Part shown: in pieces, positions 7,865 to 16,641 of the stretch | How the letters are laid out: every line of letters begins with the position of its first letter | How positions within the stretch are numbered: position 1 is the stretch's first letter | Origin: Bradyrhizobium sp. Ai1a-2 | Lineage (GTDB): Bacteria; Pseudomonadota; Alphaproteobacteria; Rhizobiales; Xanthobacteraceae | DNA: 64,000 nucleotides | NCBI RefSeq assembly: GCF_000426245.1 | Contig: NZ_AUEZ01000002.1 | Location: 1 to 64,000, forward strand | Reading direction: 5' to 3' | Translations under genes and position numbers: made by a program | Notes under the pieces: model-generated | The model's database searches: none | Told to the model about the DNA's origin: nothing | The model's input: only the letters and a program-made list of their open reading frames with translations

Positions 7865-10296
7865 AACGTCGCCCGCACGCCGACATAGAACGCGCGCGGC
7901 CGCGCCGGGCTGACCGAGCGCGCATCGGTGAACTCCGTGCCGCCAGCGGGGAAATTCGGCACCTGGTCGGTCTCGAAAAAGGTGCCGTAGGTCGCGTAGT
8001 GGTTGTTAAGTAGATTATCGATGCGGCCATAGACCTGGAAGTTCTTGGTGAACTGGTAGGAGGCGTGAGCATTGAACACGGCGTATGACGCGAGCTTCGG
8101 CGCCTGGTTGGAATCGTCGCCGACAAAATACTGGCCGCTGACATAGATCGCGTCCGCGCCGACCTTGAACTGATCGGTGAGCGCATAGTCGAAGCCGGCC
8201 TTGATGCGATGGCGCGGAACGGGAACCTGGTTGCCGGGCAGGATCTGCACATTGCCGTTTTCATCAGCGAAGGGGCTGTTGGAGCCGACCTGGAGCGCAT
8301 CCAGGAAGCGCGCATCGATAAAGGCATAGCTCGCATACATCTGCAGCGCGGATGACTTCATCTGGATCTCGGCCTCGACGCCCTGTCGCCGCGTCGAGCC
8401 GACATTCTGGAAATAGCCGAAGCCCTGCAGCTCAGGGCTTGGGATCGCGAGAATGTCGTCCTTGTTGGTGGCGCGGAAGCCGCCGACCTTCCAGGAGAGC
8501 GTGCCGATGTTCAATTCCTTGGTGCCGCGCAGGCCGGCCTCGACGGTGCGCGACACCACCTGCTGCAGCGGCGGATCGGAGACCAGGAAGGCGGCGACGA
8601 TGCAGGGGCGCGCGGGATCGGCGCAGCCGAGCTCCAGCGGCGTCGGCGCGCGGTTGGCTTCGGAATACCCGGCATAGGCGGTCAGCTCCGGTGTGATCTT
8701 GTAGGTGCCGCCAATGAGCGGATTGAAGCGGTCATAAGTGTTGTAGCCGCTCAGCGCGCCGCCGAGCTGGTCGTCAAGCCTGATGCGCGCATCGTTGAAA
8801 CGGCCGCCCGCGGTGATCGAGAACGCCTTCGTCACGTCGAAGGTGTCGACTGCATAGATGCCGGTATATTGATTGGTGGTGCGCAGCGAGACCGGGCCGA
8901 TCGAGATGGGATCGCCGGACTGGCCGAGGAAGATGCCGCTGCCACTGACCACGTAGTTCGTGCCGATGGTGCCGAGCTCCGCACTCGCGGTGAAGTAGGT
9001 AACGCTGGTGTCAAAGCTGCCGCCGATCGTGAAGCGGTTGTCATGGCCGAAGAGCTGATCCGTGTTCGTCGCCGCCAGTTGCATGCCTCCCGTGGTCGAT
9101 TTCGTCGTGGTGCGGTCGTTCTCGCCGAGCACTGCGCCCGCTGGAAACGGATTGGCGAGCTGAACGCCGTTCAGGCCGTTTGCGGGGACATCATCACTGT
9201 TGAAGCACAATAGCCCGGCATCGGCCTCGCAGGGCTGCGTCTCTGTCGGGTTGCCATCCTGCGTCTTCTGCTTGAAGAAACGCAGATGCGCGGCGCCCTC
9301 GATGGTCCAGGTTGGGGTCGCCTCCACCTTTCCGGTCAGGTTGAAGTAGCCGACTTTGTTGGCAGTGGTTTGCGGTGTCGTGTAGGTCGCGCCCCAATAT
9401 CGCTGCAGCAGTTCGACCGGCACCGTCGCCGCCGCGCCGAACTTGTTGTCGGCGAGCCCGATATTGAGATGGAATTCGCTGACGTCGTTCTTGTGGGCGA
9501 CATCGCCGTAGAAGCGGCGGACGTCGGACTGGGAGAAATTACGATAGCCGTTGTCGTGCAGGCCCTCGAGCGCGCCATAGACGGCAAAATTGTCGATCTG
9601 CTTGCCCCACTGCGCCGCCCCCTGGAAGCGGCCGTACGAGCCACCCATGCTGTTGATCTCGGCGCCCTGATAGGAAAAGCCGTCTTTCATCTGTACGACG
9701 ACCGCGCCGCCCAGCGCGTTGAGACCGAAGGCCGGATTGTTGGTCACGACATCGATGGACCTGACCGCGCTGGTCGGGATCAGGTCCCAGTTGACGGTGT
9801 CACCAAAGGCTTCGTTGACCCGCACCCCGTTCTGATAGACCGCAAGGCCCTGCGGCGTGCCTGCCACGGGAGACGCCACGAAGCCGCGGAACTGAACGTC
9901 CGGCTGGAAGGGATTGCCGGCGACCTCGTTGACGATGATGCCGGGCACGCGTTGGTCGAGCGCAGTCGTGATATTGAGCGAATCGGTTCGCGCGATTTCT
10001 CTGCTGTCGACGACATTGACGGCCGCGGGCACCTTGTCCGCCTCGACTGCAGCAGCCGAATCCGAGGTCGGCGTCGGCGCGGTCGGGACATACACCACTC
10101 TTGGCGCTCTCGCCCGCGCACGAACGGGAGCCGCCGTCGGACGGCCGCGCCTGGCGCGGTCTGCAGGCGTCACCTCGACCGGCGGCAATGTCTCGACTTG
10201 CTGTCCCCCGCTCTGGGCGAATCCCGTCTCGTTCCCACTGACAACGACGACCCCCGTCGCAATCGATGCGGCAAGCCAAACCCGCACGCCCACCAT
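7861..10296 (-). CDS. TonB-dependent receptor, candidate receptor for the xox island
   Basis: An 811-residue outer-membrane receptor. A signal peptide (about 1-28) and a proline/arginine-rich linker precede the plug (about 85-215; PAAVNVVDSREIARTDSLNI, VPGIIVNEVAG, GLAVYQNGVRVNEAFGD, FGLNALGGAVVVQMKDG). The barrel ends ARPRAFYVGVRATF, with the usual terminal phenylalanine. It differs from the two siderophore-type receptors in this window: it has no PepSY partner, and its plug lacks the TPQ(A/S)ISVIG motif. Because it borders the xox region it could import a lanthanide complex, as LutH does in Methylorubrum; this rests on position only. It is divergent from the rhodanese gene at 10495. Confidence 0.88.
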   Translation of the reverse strand: MVGVRVWLAASIATGVVVVSGNETGFAQSGGQQVETLPPVEVTPADRARRGRPTAAPVRARARAPRVVYVPTAPTPTSDSAAAVEADKVPAAVNVVDSREIARTDSLNITTALDQRVPGIIVNEVAGNPFQPDVQFRGFVASPVAGTPQGLAVYQNGVRVNEAFGDTVNWDLIPTSAVRSIDVVTNNPAFGLNALGGAVVVQMKDGFSYQGAEINSMGGSYGRFQGAAQWGKQIDNFAVYGALEGLHDNGYRNFSQSDVRRFYGDVAHKNDVSEFHLNIGLADNKFGAAATVPVELLQRYWGATYTTPQTTANKVGYFNLTGKVEATPTWTIEGAAHLRFFKQKTQDGNPTETQPCEADAGLLCFNSDDVPANGLNGVQLANPFPAGAVLGENDRTTTKSTTGGMQLAATNTDQLFGHDNRFTIGGSFDTSVTYFTASAELGTIGTNYVVSGSGIFLGQSGDPISIGPVSLRTTNQYTGIYAVDTFDVTKAFSITAGGRFNDARIRLDDQLGGALSGYNTYDRFNPLIGGTYKITPELTAYAGYSEANRAPTPLELGCADPARPCIVAAFLVSDPPLQQVVSRTVEAGLRGTKELNIGTLSWKVGGFRATNKDDILAIPSPELQGFGYFQNVGSTRRQGVEAEIQMKSSALQMYASYAFIDARFLDALQVGSNSPFADENGNVQILPGNQVPVPRHRIKAGFDYALTDQFKVGADAIYVSGQYFVGDDSNQAPKLASYAVFNAHASYQFTKNFQVYGRIDNLLNNHYATYGTFFETDQVPNFPAGGTEFTDARSVSPARPRAFYVGVRATF

Positions 10297-10494
10297 TTAC
10301 CACCCATTCCACCCACCGTCCGGCCGTTATCGCCGGTTCGAGCGATAGTAGAGTGCGGAACGAGCAGTGCGCTACTTGCAAGTGTTCCCGAAAGTTCCGG
10401 GAAGAATTCCCGACCCTTCGCGGCCGGAGCCCTCGGCCACCAATAAATATCTGCTATATGCCGATGACAGTGAATTCGTCTCTGGTTACTCCCC

Positions 10495-12105
10495 ATGAAG
10501 CCAATCCCCGGCACCCAGCCGAAGCGGCCCGACGCCGCGTCACTCATGACATCAACGGAATTGCGCCGGCGCTGGCGGGCCGGCGAGGAGGTGGCGCTGC
10601 TCGATGTGCGCGAGGAAGGCCCCTACTCGCTGGCGCATCCCTTCTTCGCCGTCTCCCTGCCGCTTTCGCAGATCGAATTGCGTGTTCTCGATCTGATCCC
10701 GCGGTTCGGCGCCCCCATTGTCGTGTACGACGACGGCGAAGGATATGCCGAGCGGGCGGCGAAACGTATTTCAGCACTCGGCTATACGGATGTCTCGATC
10801 CTCGATGGCGGCCTGGAAGCCTATCGAACGGTCGGCGAAGTCTTTCGCGACGTCAATGTGCCGAGCAAGGCGTTCGGCGAACTCGTCGAGGCGATCCGCC
10901 ACACACCTTCCCTGTCGGCGAACGAGGTCAAGGCCCTGATCGAGACGGAGCCCGATCTGGTGGTGCTCGACGCCCGCCGGTTCGAGGAATACCGCACCAT
11001 GAGCATTCCCCGCGGCGTCAGCGTTCCCGGCGGTGAGCTCGCGTTTCGCGGCAGGGAAATCGCGCCCGCGCCTGGCACCACCATCATCGTCAACTGCGCC
11101 GGCCGGACGCGCAGCATCATCGGCACGCAGTCGTTGATCAACGCCGGGCTTCCGAACCGGATTTTCGCGCTACGAAACGGCACGATCGGCTGGACCCTGG
11201 CCGGACACGAGGTCGAACGCGGCCGGACCGACCGGTTCCTGCAGCGCCCCGAAGCGACTTACTCCACGGCCCTTGCCAGCGCGACGCAATGGGCAGCGCA
11301 CGTCGGCGTTTCGGCGCTCGACCACAGCACATTCATTCGCTTTCTCGCGCAAGCGAATGAACGTACGCTCTATTTGCTCGATGTAAGGACACCGGAGGAA
11401 TACGAGCGCGGACATCCGCCGGGCTTCGCCTCGGCACCTGGTGGGCAGCTCGTGCAGGCCACGGATGAATGGATTGCCGTGCGCGGATCGCGGCTCGTGC
11501 TGTTCGATGACGACGGCGTTCGCGCGCGCATGGCCGCATCCTGGTTGATCCAGATGGGCTGGGACGCTCACGTCGTCGGGCCGGAATTGATTGGGCCGAC
11601 CGAGGCCGGCGCTCCGCCACCGCGCCGTCCGGTGCCAACAGCCTCCGGCCCCGCGATCGACGTCGCAGAACTGATCGCAAATCGCGACAGCTGGACCGTC
11701 ATCGATCTGGCGCGCAGTCCCGCCTATGCGGCGGGCCATATCTCCGGCGCGCATTTCGTGCTGGCCTCGCGCTTCGCCAAGGATCTGCCGCGACTGCCCG
11801 GCGAGGGCGCGATCGTTCTCACCAGCGCCGACGGCGACGAAGCGATGTTCGCGCTCGCGGATGCGACCGCCTCGACACAGCGCAAAGTGGCCGTGCTGAA
11901 AGGCGGAACGCGCGCCTGGACCAATAGCAATCAGCCGCTGGAGCGGGACCGGCATTCCTGGATCTCGCAACCCGATGATGTCTACAAGCGCCCCTATGAG
12001 GGGACGGACAATGCGGCGGCCGCGATGCAGGCCTATATCGATTGGGAGCTGCACCTTGTGACCCAGCTCGCAAACGATTCAGTGTCCAACTTTCACGTGG
12101 TCTGA
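10495..12105 (+). CDS. Protein with four tandem rhodanese domains
   Basis: A 536-residue cytoplasmic protein made of four rhodanese-like domains (about 20-125, 135-245, 275-370 and 385-480), with a short helical tail. Only the second has the active-site loop, VNCAGRTRS, with C201. The matching loops of the others read VVYDDGEG, VLFDDDGVR and VLTSADGD, with no cysteine, so they are structural or regulatory. Rhodanese proteins transfer sulfur from thiosulfate or persulfides. The CAGRTRS loop is found in a multi-rhodanese family of proteobacteria with little functional information. The gene is divergent from the TonB receptor and appears monocistronic. Confidence 0.9.
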   Translation: MKPIPGTQPKRPDAASLMTSTELRRRWRAGEEVALLDVREEGPYSLAHPFFAVSLPLSQIELRVLDLIPRFGAPIVVYDDGEGYAERAAKRISALGYTDVSILDGGLEAYRTVGEVFRDVNVPSKAFGELVEAIRHTPSLSANEVKALIETEPDLVVLDARRFEEYRTMSIPRGVSVPGGELAFRGREIAPAPGTTIIVNCAGRTRSIIGTQSLINAGLPNRIFALRNGTIGWTLAGHEVERGRTDRFLQRPEATYSTALASATQWAAHVGVSALDHSTFIRFLAQANERTLYLLDVRTPEEYERGHPPGFASAPGGQLVQATDEWIAVRGSRLVLFDDDGVRARMAASWLIQMGWDAHVVGPELIGPTEAGAPPPRRPVPTASGPAIDVAELIANRDSWTVIDLARSPAYAAGHISGAHFVLASRFAKDLPRLPGEGAIVLTSADGDEAMFALADATASTQRKVAVLKGGTRAWTNSNQPLERDRHSWISQPDDVYKRPYEGTDNAAAAMQAYIDWELHLVTQLANDSVSNFHVV

Positions 12106-12131
12106 AGCGTCACGCTGCCATTCGAGCCAGT

Positions 12132-13499
12132 CTAGGAGCGCGCTTGCGTGGGTACCAGCGCCTCCACCGTCACGCCGTCAGATGACGAAACCGTCAGCGA
12201 GCCGCCCAATGCCAACAGGCGTTCGCGCATGCCGGTGAGGCCGAAGCCGAACTGGTGATCGGGGCTCAAGCCGCGGCCGTTGTCGCGGACCTGCACCCGC
12301 GCGCTGCCGCGATGTCCCCGCACGCTGTCCGGCTGCTCAGCCGGCTCGACGGTGACCTTGACTGCGGTCGCGCCGGCATGACGAAAGGCATTGGTCAGCG
12401 CTTCCTGGACGACGCGATAGATCGTGAGATCGGCGGTCTCGCCGGTCTCGCCAAGGGAAGGTGAAATGCTGGTCTCGATCGCCACTTCGGGATGCGATTC
12501 GGTCCACAAGCGGAACAGGGCAGAGAGCGCCTCGTGAAGTCCGAGCTCGGCTAGTCCGACCGGGCGCAGCTTCTCCAGTATCCGGCGGGTGAACTGCTGC
12601 AGCGCATTGACCTGCTCCAGCATCGCCCCGCCGTGCTTTCGTACCTGGTCCGGAGCTGCATCGCGCGCATCAGATAGCCGCATCAACGCGCTTGCGTGAG
12701 CGCGCAATGCGAACAGATGCGGGCCGAGTTCGTCGTGCAGTTCGCGCGCGATCTCCTTGCGCTCCCGATCCTGCAGCGAAAAGGCGCGTTCGGCGAGCTG
12801 CCGCTTGTCCTCGATCGCTTCGCCTAGCGTGGCCGCGAGATGATTGAGCTTGGCGCAGATCGCAGCCAGTTCCGGCGCGCCGCCCGGCGTCACCCGAACA
12901 TCGTATTGCCCAGCCTCGATCTTCGCCATGGCTTGCGACAGCGACTCGAGCGGCGCCAGCGCGCGCCCGACAACGCTCCTGATGATCAGGAAGAGCACAA
13001 TTACGATCGCGGAACCGACCGCGAGCTGAGTGACGATGCCATCCCAGATCTCCGCCATCTCGTCATTCGGATGCGAGGTGATCACGAGCGATTCGGATTT
13101 ACCGCGGATCGAGATCGGCACGCTAACGGAAGTTGTCTCCGGATGGACCAGCGTGACGAACCAGGCCGGCGGCGATCGCGCTTCCTCGCGGCTGTCAATC
13201 GCCTCGGCCTCCCCGGACCTCGCGGTCGCGCCATCCTGTCGCGTGATGCTGACGTGACGCAGCCGGCTCAGATCGCGAACGATCTGGTCGAGCCGGGCGT
13301 CCGGATCGGGAGCCTCGTTCAGCCCGGACACGATCGTGGTTACGAATTCCCGCGCGAGGCGGATGACGCTCTGGTCTTCAGCCTGGACCCGGGGCCCGGC
13401 CTCGACGACAAGGCGGGCGATGTTGATGGCGAGACCGAGCGCGAGGACGAGCGCCAGCAGCAGGTTGATCCGCCCGCGCAAGGAAAGTTTCTGCCACAT
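12132..13499 (-). CDS. Sensor histidine kinase, HisKA_3 type (FlhS/MoxY-like)
   Basis: A 455-residue membrane kinase. It has an N-terminal membrane helix (about 11-31), a periplasmic sensing segment (about 32-152), a second helix (about 157-174), a HAMP region (about 175-228), and a dimerisation/phosphoacceptor domain with RKEIARELHDELGPHL (H255). The HATPase domain has VQEALTNAFRHAG and DNGRGLSPDHQFGFGLTGM. It is divergent from a NarL-type response regulator at 13691, which is followed by S-formylglutathione hydrolase. In Paracoccus, FlhSR and MoxYX of this class control formaldehyde and methanol oxidation genes, so this pair probably regulates the adjacent C1 genes. The signal sensed is unknown. 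Confidence 0.9.
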   Translation of the reverse strand: MWQKLSLRGRINLLLALVLALGLAINIARLVVEAGPRVQAEDQSVIRLAREFVTTIVSGLNEAPDPDARLDQIVRDLSRLRHVSITRQDGATARSGEAEAIDSREEARSPPAWFVTLVHPETTSVSVPISIRGKSESLVITSHPNDEMAEIWDGIVTQLAVGSAIVIVLFLIIRSVVGRALAPLESLSQAMAKIEAGQYDVRVTPGGAPELAAICAKLNHLAATLGEAIEDKRQLAERAFSLQDRERKEIARELHDELGPHLFALRAHASALMRLSDARDAAPDQVRKHGGAMLEQVNALQQFTRRILEKLRPVGLAELGLHEALSALFRLWTESHPEVAIETSISPSLGETGETADLTIYRVVQEALTNAFRHAGATAVKVTVEPAEQPDSVRGHRGSARVQVRDNGRGLSPDHQFGFGLTGMRERLLALGGSLTVSSSDGVTVEALVPTQARS

Positions 13500-13690
13500 C
13501 GCCTTTGCCCACGATCATCCGCTTAGGTTCCTCAATCAAGAGGAGCGTTGACAGACAAATACCGCGTCTGTCTAATCGAAGGGTACAGTAATCGCGCTGG
13601 AGATGCATGAGCGGGCCCGGCGGGAAGCCGCGTCCATGCAATCTGATGCGGTGCAGCAACGCACTGACGCAGCTATCCGGGACTTCAAGC

Positions 13691-14311
13691 ATGCGCGTTC
13701 TGATCGTTGACGACCATCCGATCGTCGCTTCCGGCTGCCGCACCGTGTTCGCCGACGAACCGGAGATCGAGTTACTTGAAGCATGCGACGCCGAAAGCGG
13801 CGAACGCGTCTTTGTCGCCGAACGTCCCGATATCTCCGTGATCGACATTAACCTGCCGACCGTCTCGGGCTTCGAGCTGGCGCGGCGGATGCTGATGCGC
13901 GACGATTCCGCACGCATCATCATGTTCAGCATGAACGACGATCCCGTGTTCGCCGCCCGCGCCATCGAGATCGGCGCCAAGGGCTATGTGGCGAAGACCG
14001 GCGATCCCAACGATCTCGTCGAGGCCATCCACGAAGTCGGCAATGGCGGGGTCTATCTGCCGCCCGCCATCGCGCGGCGCGTGGCCTTTGCCGGCCCCGC
14101 CGCGGCGCAGAGCCCGCTGTCGAAGCTCAATCCGCGCGAGATGGAGATCCTGCGCCTGCTCAGCGCCGGCAAGACGCTCTCCGAGATCGCCTGGCTGGTT
14201 CATTCCTCCTACAAGACCGTCGCCAACACCTCCTCGATCATGCGCCAGAAACTGGGCGTGCGCACCTCGGCCGAACTGGTGCGGTTGGCGATCGAGAGCG
14301 GCGTCGCCTGA
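13691..14311 (+). CDS. NarL/FixJ-type response regulator (FlhR/MoxX-like)
   Basis: A 206-residue two-domain regulator. The receiver domain (about 1-118) has the acidic pair in LIVDDHPIV, the phosphoacceptor D52 in VIDINLPTVSG, and the conserved lysine in GAKGYVAKTGD. The LuxR helix-turn-helix (about 140-200) is seen in LNPREMEILRLLSAGKTLSE and SYKTVANTSSIMRQKLG. ATG 13691 was chosen because the receiver fold starts there (MRVLIVDDHP); the open frame extends upstream to 13607 without family similarity. It pairs with the divergent histidine kinase and lies upstream of fghA, 87 bases away, probably as part of the same C1 regulatory unit. Confidence 0.92.
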   Translation: MRVLIVDDHPIVASGCRTVFADEPEIELLEACDAESGERVFVAERPDISVIDINLPTVSGFELARRMLMRDDSARIIMFSMNDDPVFAARAIEIGAKGYVAKTGDPNDLVEAIHEVGNGGVYLPPAIARRVAFAGPAAAQSPLSKLNPREMEILRLLSAGKTLSEIAWLVHSSYKTVANTSSIMRQKLGVRTSAELVRLAIESGVA

Positions 14312-14398
14312 AGATCGCGCACGCATGATACGGACATGCAGGCAGCGGTTTTCCGAAAAAATTATGCGCAGACAAAGCAAAGCGCCGGAGTGCTGGAG

Positions 14399-15244
14399 AT
14401 GACGATTCAAACCGTTTCAACCAACAAATCCCATGGCGGCATCCAGGGCGTGTACAAGCATGCCAGCCGCGAGACCAGGACCGACATGACCTTTTCGGTC
14501 TATGTCCCACCGCATCCGGCAGGCGCGAAGCTGCCGGTCGTGTACTATCTCTCCGGCCTGACCTGCACCCATGCCAATGTCACCGAGAAAGGCGAATACC
14601 GCGACACCTGCGCCGATCTCGGCCTGATCTTCGTGGCGCCCGACACCAGCCCGCGCGGCGAGGGCGTGCCCGGCGATCCCGCCGGCGCCTACGACTTCGG
14701 GCTTGGCGCCGGCTTCTATGTCGACGCCACGCAGGAGCCCTTTGCCCATAACTACCGGATGTGGAGTTACGTGACGCACGAATTGCCGCAGGTCGTCGCG
14801 GCAAATTTCCCGGTCGATCCCGTGCGGCAGTCGATCATGGGCCATTCCATGGGCGGGCACGGCGCGCTGACGGTGGCGCTGCGCCATCCCAACCGCTATC
14901 GCGCTGCGAGCGCTTTCGCGCCGATCGTGGCGCCGTCGCAGGTGCCCTGGGGCACCAAGGCCCTCGGCGGCTATCTCGGCGACGACAGAAGCGCGTGGCG
15001 CAAGCATGACACGGTGGCGCTGATCGAGGACGGCGCGCGATTTTCCGACCTGCTGGTGGACGTTGGCGATGCCGACTCGTTCCTTGCTGAACAGCTTCGC
15101 CCGGAACTGCTGCAACAGGCCTGCGCGCAGGCGCATATCCCGCTGCTGCTCCGACGCCAGGAAGGCTACGACCACAGCTATTATTTCATCTCCACCTTCA
15201 TGGCCGATCATTTGCGCTGGCACGCCGCGCGGCTGACGGCCTGA
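14399..15244 (+). CDS. fghA: S-formylglutathione hydrolase
   Basis: A 281-residue alpha/beta hydrolase that splits S-formylglutathione into formate and glutathione, the last step of glutathione-dependent formaldehyde oxidation. The nucleophile elbow is GHSMGGHGA (S150), the acid is probably in VDVGDADSF (about D226), and the histidine is in EGYDHSYYF (about H260). LSGLTCTHANVTEKGEY is a family signature. Length matches the esterase D/FghA family. ATG 14399 has GGAG 8 bases upstream. The partner dehydrogenase and Gfa lie about 19 kb away at 33.9-35.7 kb, on the other side of the island. Confidence 0.95.
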   Translation: MTIQTVSTNKSHGGIQGVYKHASRETRTDMTFSVYVPPHPAGAKLPVVYYLSGLTCTHANVTEKGEYRDTCADLGLIFVAPDTSPRGEGVPGDPAGAYDFGLGAGFYVDATQEPFAHNYRMWSYVTHELPQVVAANFPVDPVRQSIMGHSMGGHGALTVALRHPNRYRAASAFAPIVAPSQVPWGTKALGGYLGDDRSAWRKHDTVALIEDGARFSDLLVDVGDADSFLAEQLRPELLQQACAQAHIPLLLRRQEGYDHSYYFISTFMADHLRWHAARLTA

Positions 15245-15252
15245 ACCATCTT

Positions 15253-15298
15253 CGTCGCGGTTACGGGTACAGCGGCAATTCACATCATTGCCGCGACG
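15253..15298. other. Overlapping hairpins downstream of fghA
   Basis: Two stems share bases and so exclude each other: CGTCGCGG (15253-15260) with CCGCGACG (15291-15298), and GCGGCAAT (15272-15279) with ATTGCCGC (15287-15294). No T-run follows, so simple intrinsic termination is not supported. It sits between fghA and the next operon. Confidence 0.35.
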
Positions 15299-15445
15299 GC
15301 AAACCGCGCTCTCATGATCGTGATCGGGCGGAATCGAGAACGTCGCAACGACAAAATGCGGGGTTGCAAGCCGGGACAATTCAGTCATCTTGCAGCCCAA
15401 GAGTAGCTCCATCGCCGGTCAAGGCGAGGAGCGTCGGGAGGAAAC

Positions 15446-16627
15446 ATGGTCCGATGGCTGGTCGCCGCAATCGGTCTGATCGCAATGGCGATGCCGGTGT
15501 GTGCCGCCGAGCCGATCGCGATCGGCATCGGCTATCTCAGCCGTGCCGGCGTTCAGCAGAAGCTGTCGCTGGTCGAGCAGCCCGCCGAGAATGACGGCAT
15601 CGCCGGCGCGCGGCTTGCGATCGAGGACAACAACACCACCGGAAAATTCCTCAACCAGCGCTTTAACCTGGAAGAGGTCCGTCTCAAGGAAGGCGAGGAC
15701 GTGGCGAAGGCCGCGACTGCGCTTGCCGATCGCAATGACTTCATCATCGCCGATCTTCCACCGGATGCGCTGCTGCAGGCGGCGGACGCGTTGCGCGATC
15801 GCGGCACGGTGCTGCTGAATGCCGGCGCAATCGACGACCGGCTGCGCGAGCAGGATTGCCGCGCCAATTTGATCCACGTCGCGCCGACGCGCTCGATGCT
15901 GGCGGATGCGCTGGCGCAATATCTGGTGTGGAAGCAGTGGAAGCGCTGGTTCCTGGTGGTCGGCTCGCATGACAAGGACAAGCTCTATGCCGATGCGCTG
16001 CGACGCGCCGCGACGCGCTTCGGCGCCAAGATCGTGCAGGAGAAGACCTTCGAGGACACCGGCGGTGCCCGCCGCACCGACAGCGGGGTAACGCTGATCC
16101 AGCGGCAGATGCCGGTCTTCACCCAGCAGATCCCGGCCTATGACGTGCTGGTTGCCGCTGACGAAAGCGAGGTCTTCGCGTCCTATCTGCCTTACCGCAC
16201 CTGGGACCCGCGGCCGGTCGCGGGCTCGGCTGGGCTCGTACCCACGAGCTGGGACGCGGCGCAGGATCAATGGGGCGCGATCCAGATGCAGAACCGGTTC
16301 ATGAAGCTGAATTCGCGGCGCATGACCGCGCTCGACATGCAGGCCTGGACCGCTACGCGCATGATCGGCGAAGCCGCCTCGCGCACGAACTCCGGTGACC
16401 CGAAGAGGCTGCTCGCTTTCCTCAAGGGACCGGATTTCTCGGTGGCCGCGTTCAAGGGCACGCGGCTGACGCTGCGGGACTGGAACCTGCAGCTTCGCCA
16501 GCCGATTCTTCTGGTCGACGGCCGCATGGTCGTCTCGGTGTCGCCCCAGGAAGGCTTCCTGCACCAAGTCTCCGAGCTCGACACGCTCGGCGCCGACCGT
16601 CCCGAGACAAAATGCAAACTGCAATGA
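15446..16627 (+). CDS. PQQ-system-associated ABC substrate-binding protein
   Basis: A 393-residue exported protein (signal peptide about 1-21, ending VCAAEP) of the leucine-binding-type periplasmic fold. It belongs to the family described as the binding protein of the ABC system associated with PQQ-dependent alcohol dehydrogenases. It is the first of five tightly packed genes (binding protein, beta-propeller, ATPase, permease, exported helical protein). GGGAGGA lies upstream of ATG 15446. Related genes in Methylorubrum form the lut lanthanide-transport locus, so a role in lanthanide or cofactor delivery is an inference. Pairing a binding protein with an ABC-2-type permease is unusual. Confidence 0.85.
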   Translation: MVRWLVAAIGLIAMAMPVCAAEPIAIGIGYLSRAGVQQKLSLVEQPAENDGIAGARLAIEDNNTTGKFLNQRFNLEEVRLKEGEDVAKAATALADRNDFIIADLPPDALLQAADALRDRGTVLLNAGAIDDRLREQDCRANLIHVAPTRSMLADALAQYLVWKQWKRWFLVVGSHDKDKLYADALRRAATRFGAKIVQEKTFEDTGGARRTDSGVTLIQRQMPVFTQQIPAYDVLVAADESEVFASYLPYRTWDPRPVAGSAGLVPTSWDAAQDQWGAIQMQNRFMKLNSRRMTALDMQAWTATRMIGEAASRTNSGDPKRLLAFLKGPDFSVAAFKGTRLTLRDWNLQLRQPILLVDGRMVVSVSPQEGFLHQVSELDTLGADRPETKCKLQ

Positions 16628-16641
16628 AGGAGAGATCGCGC

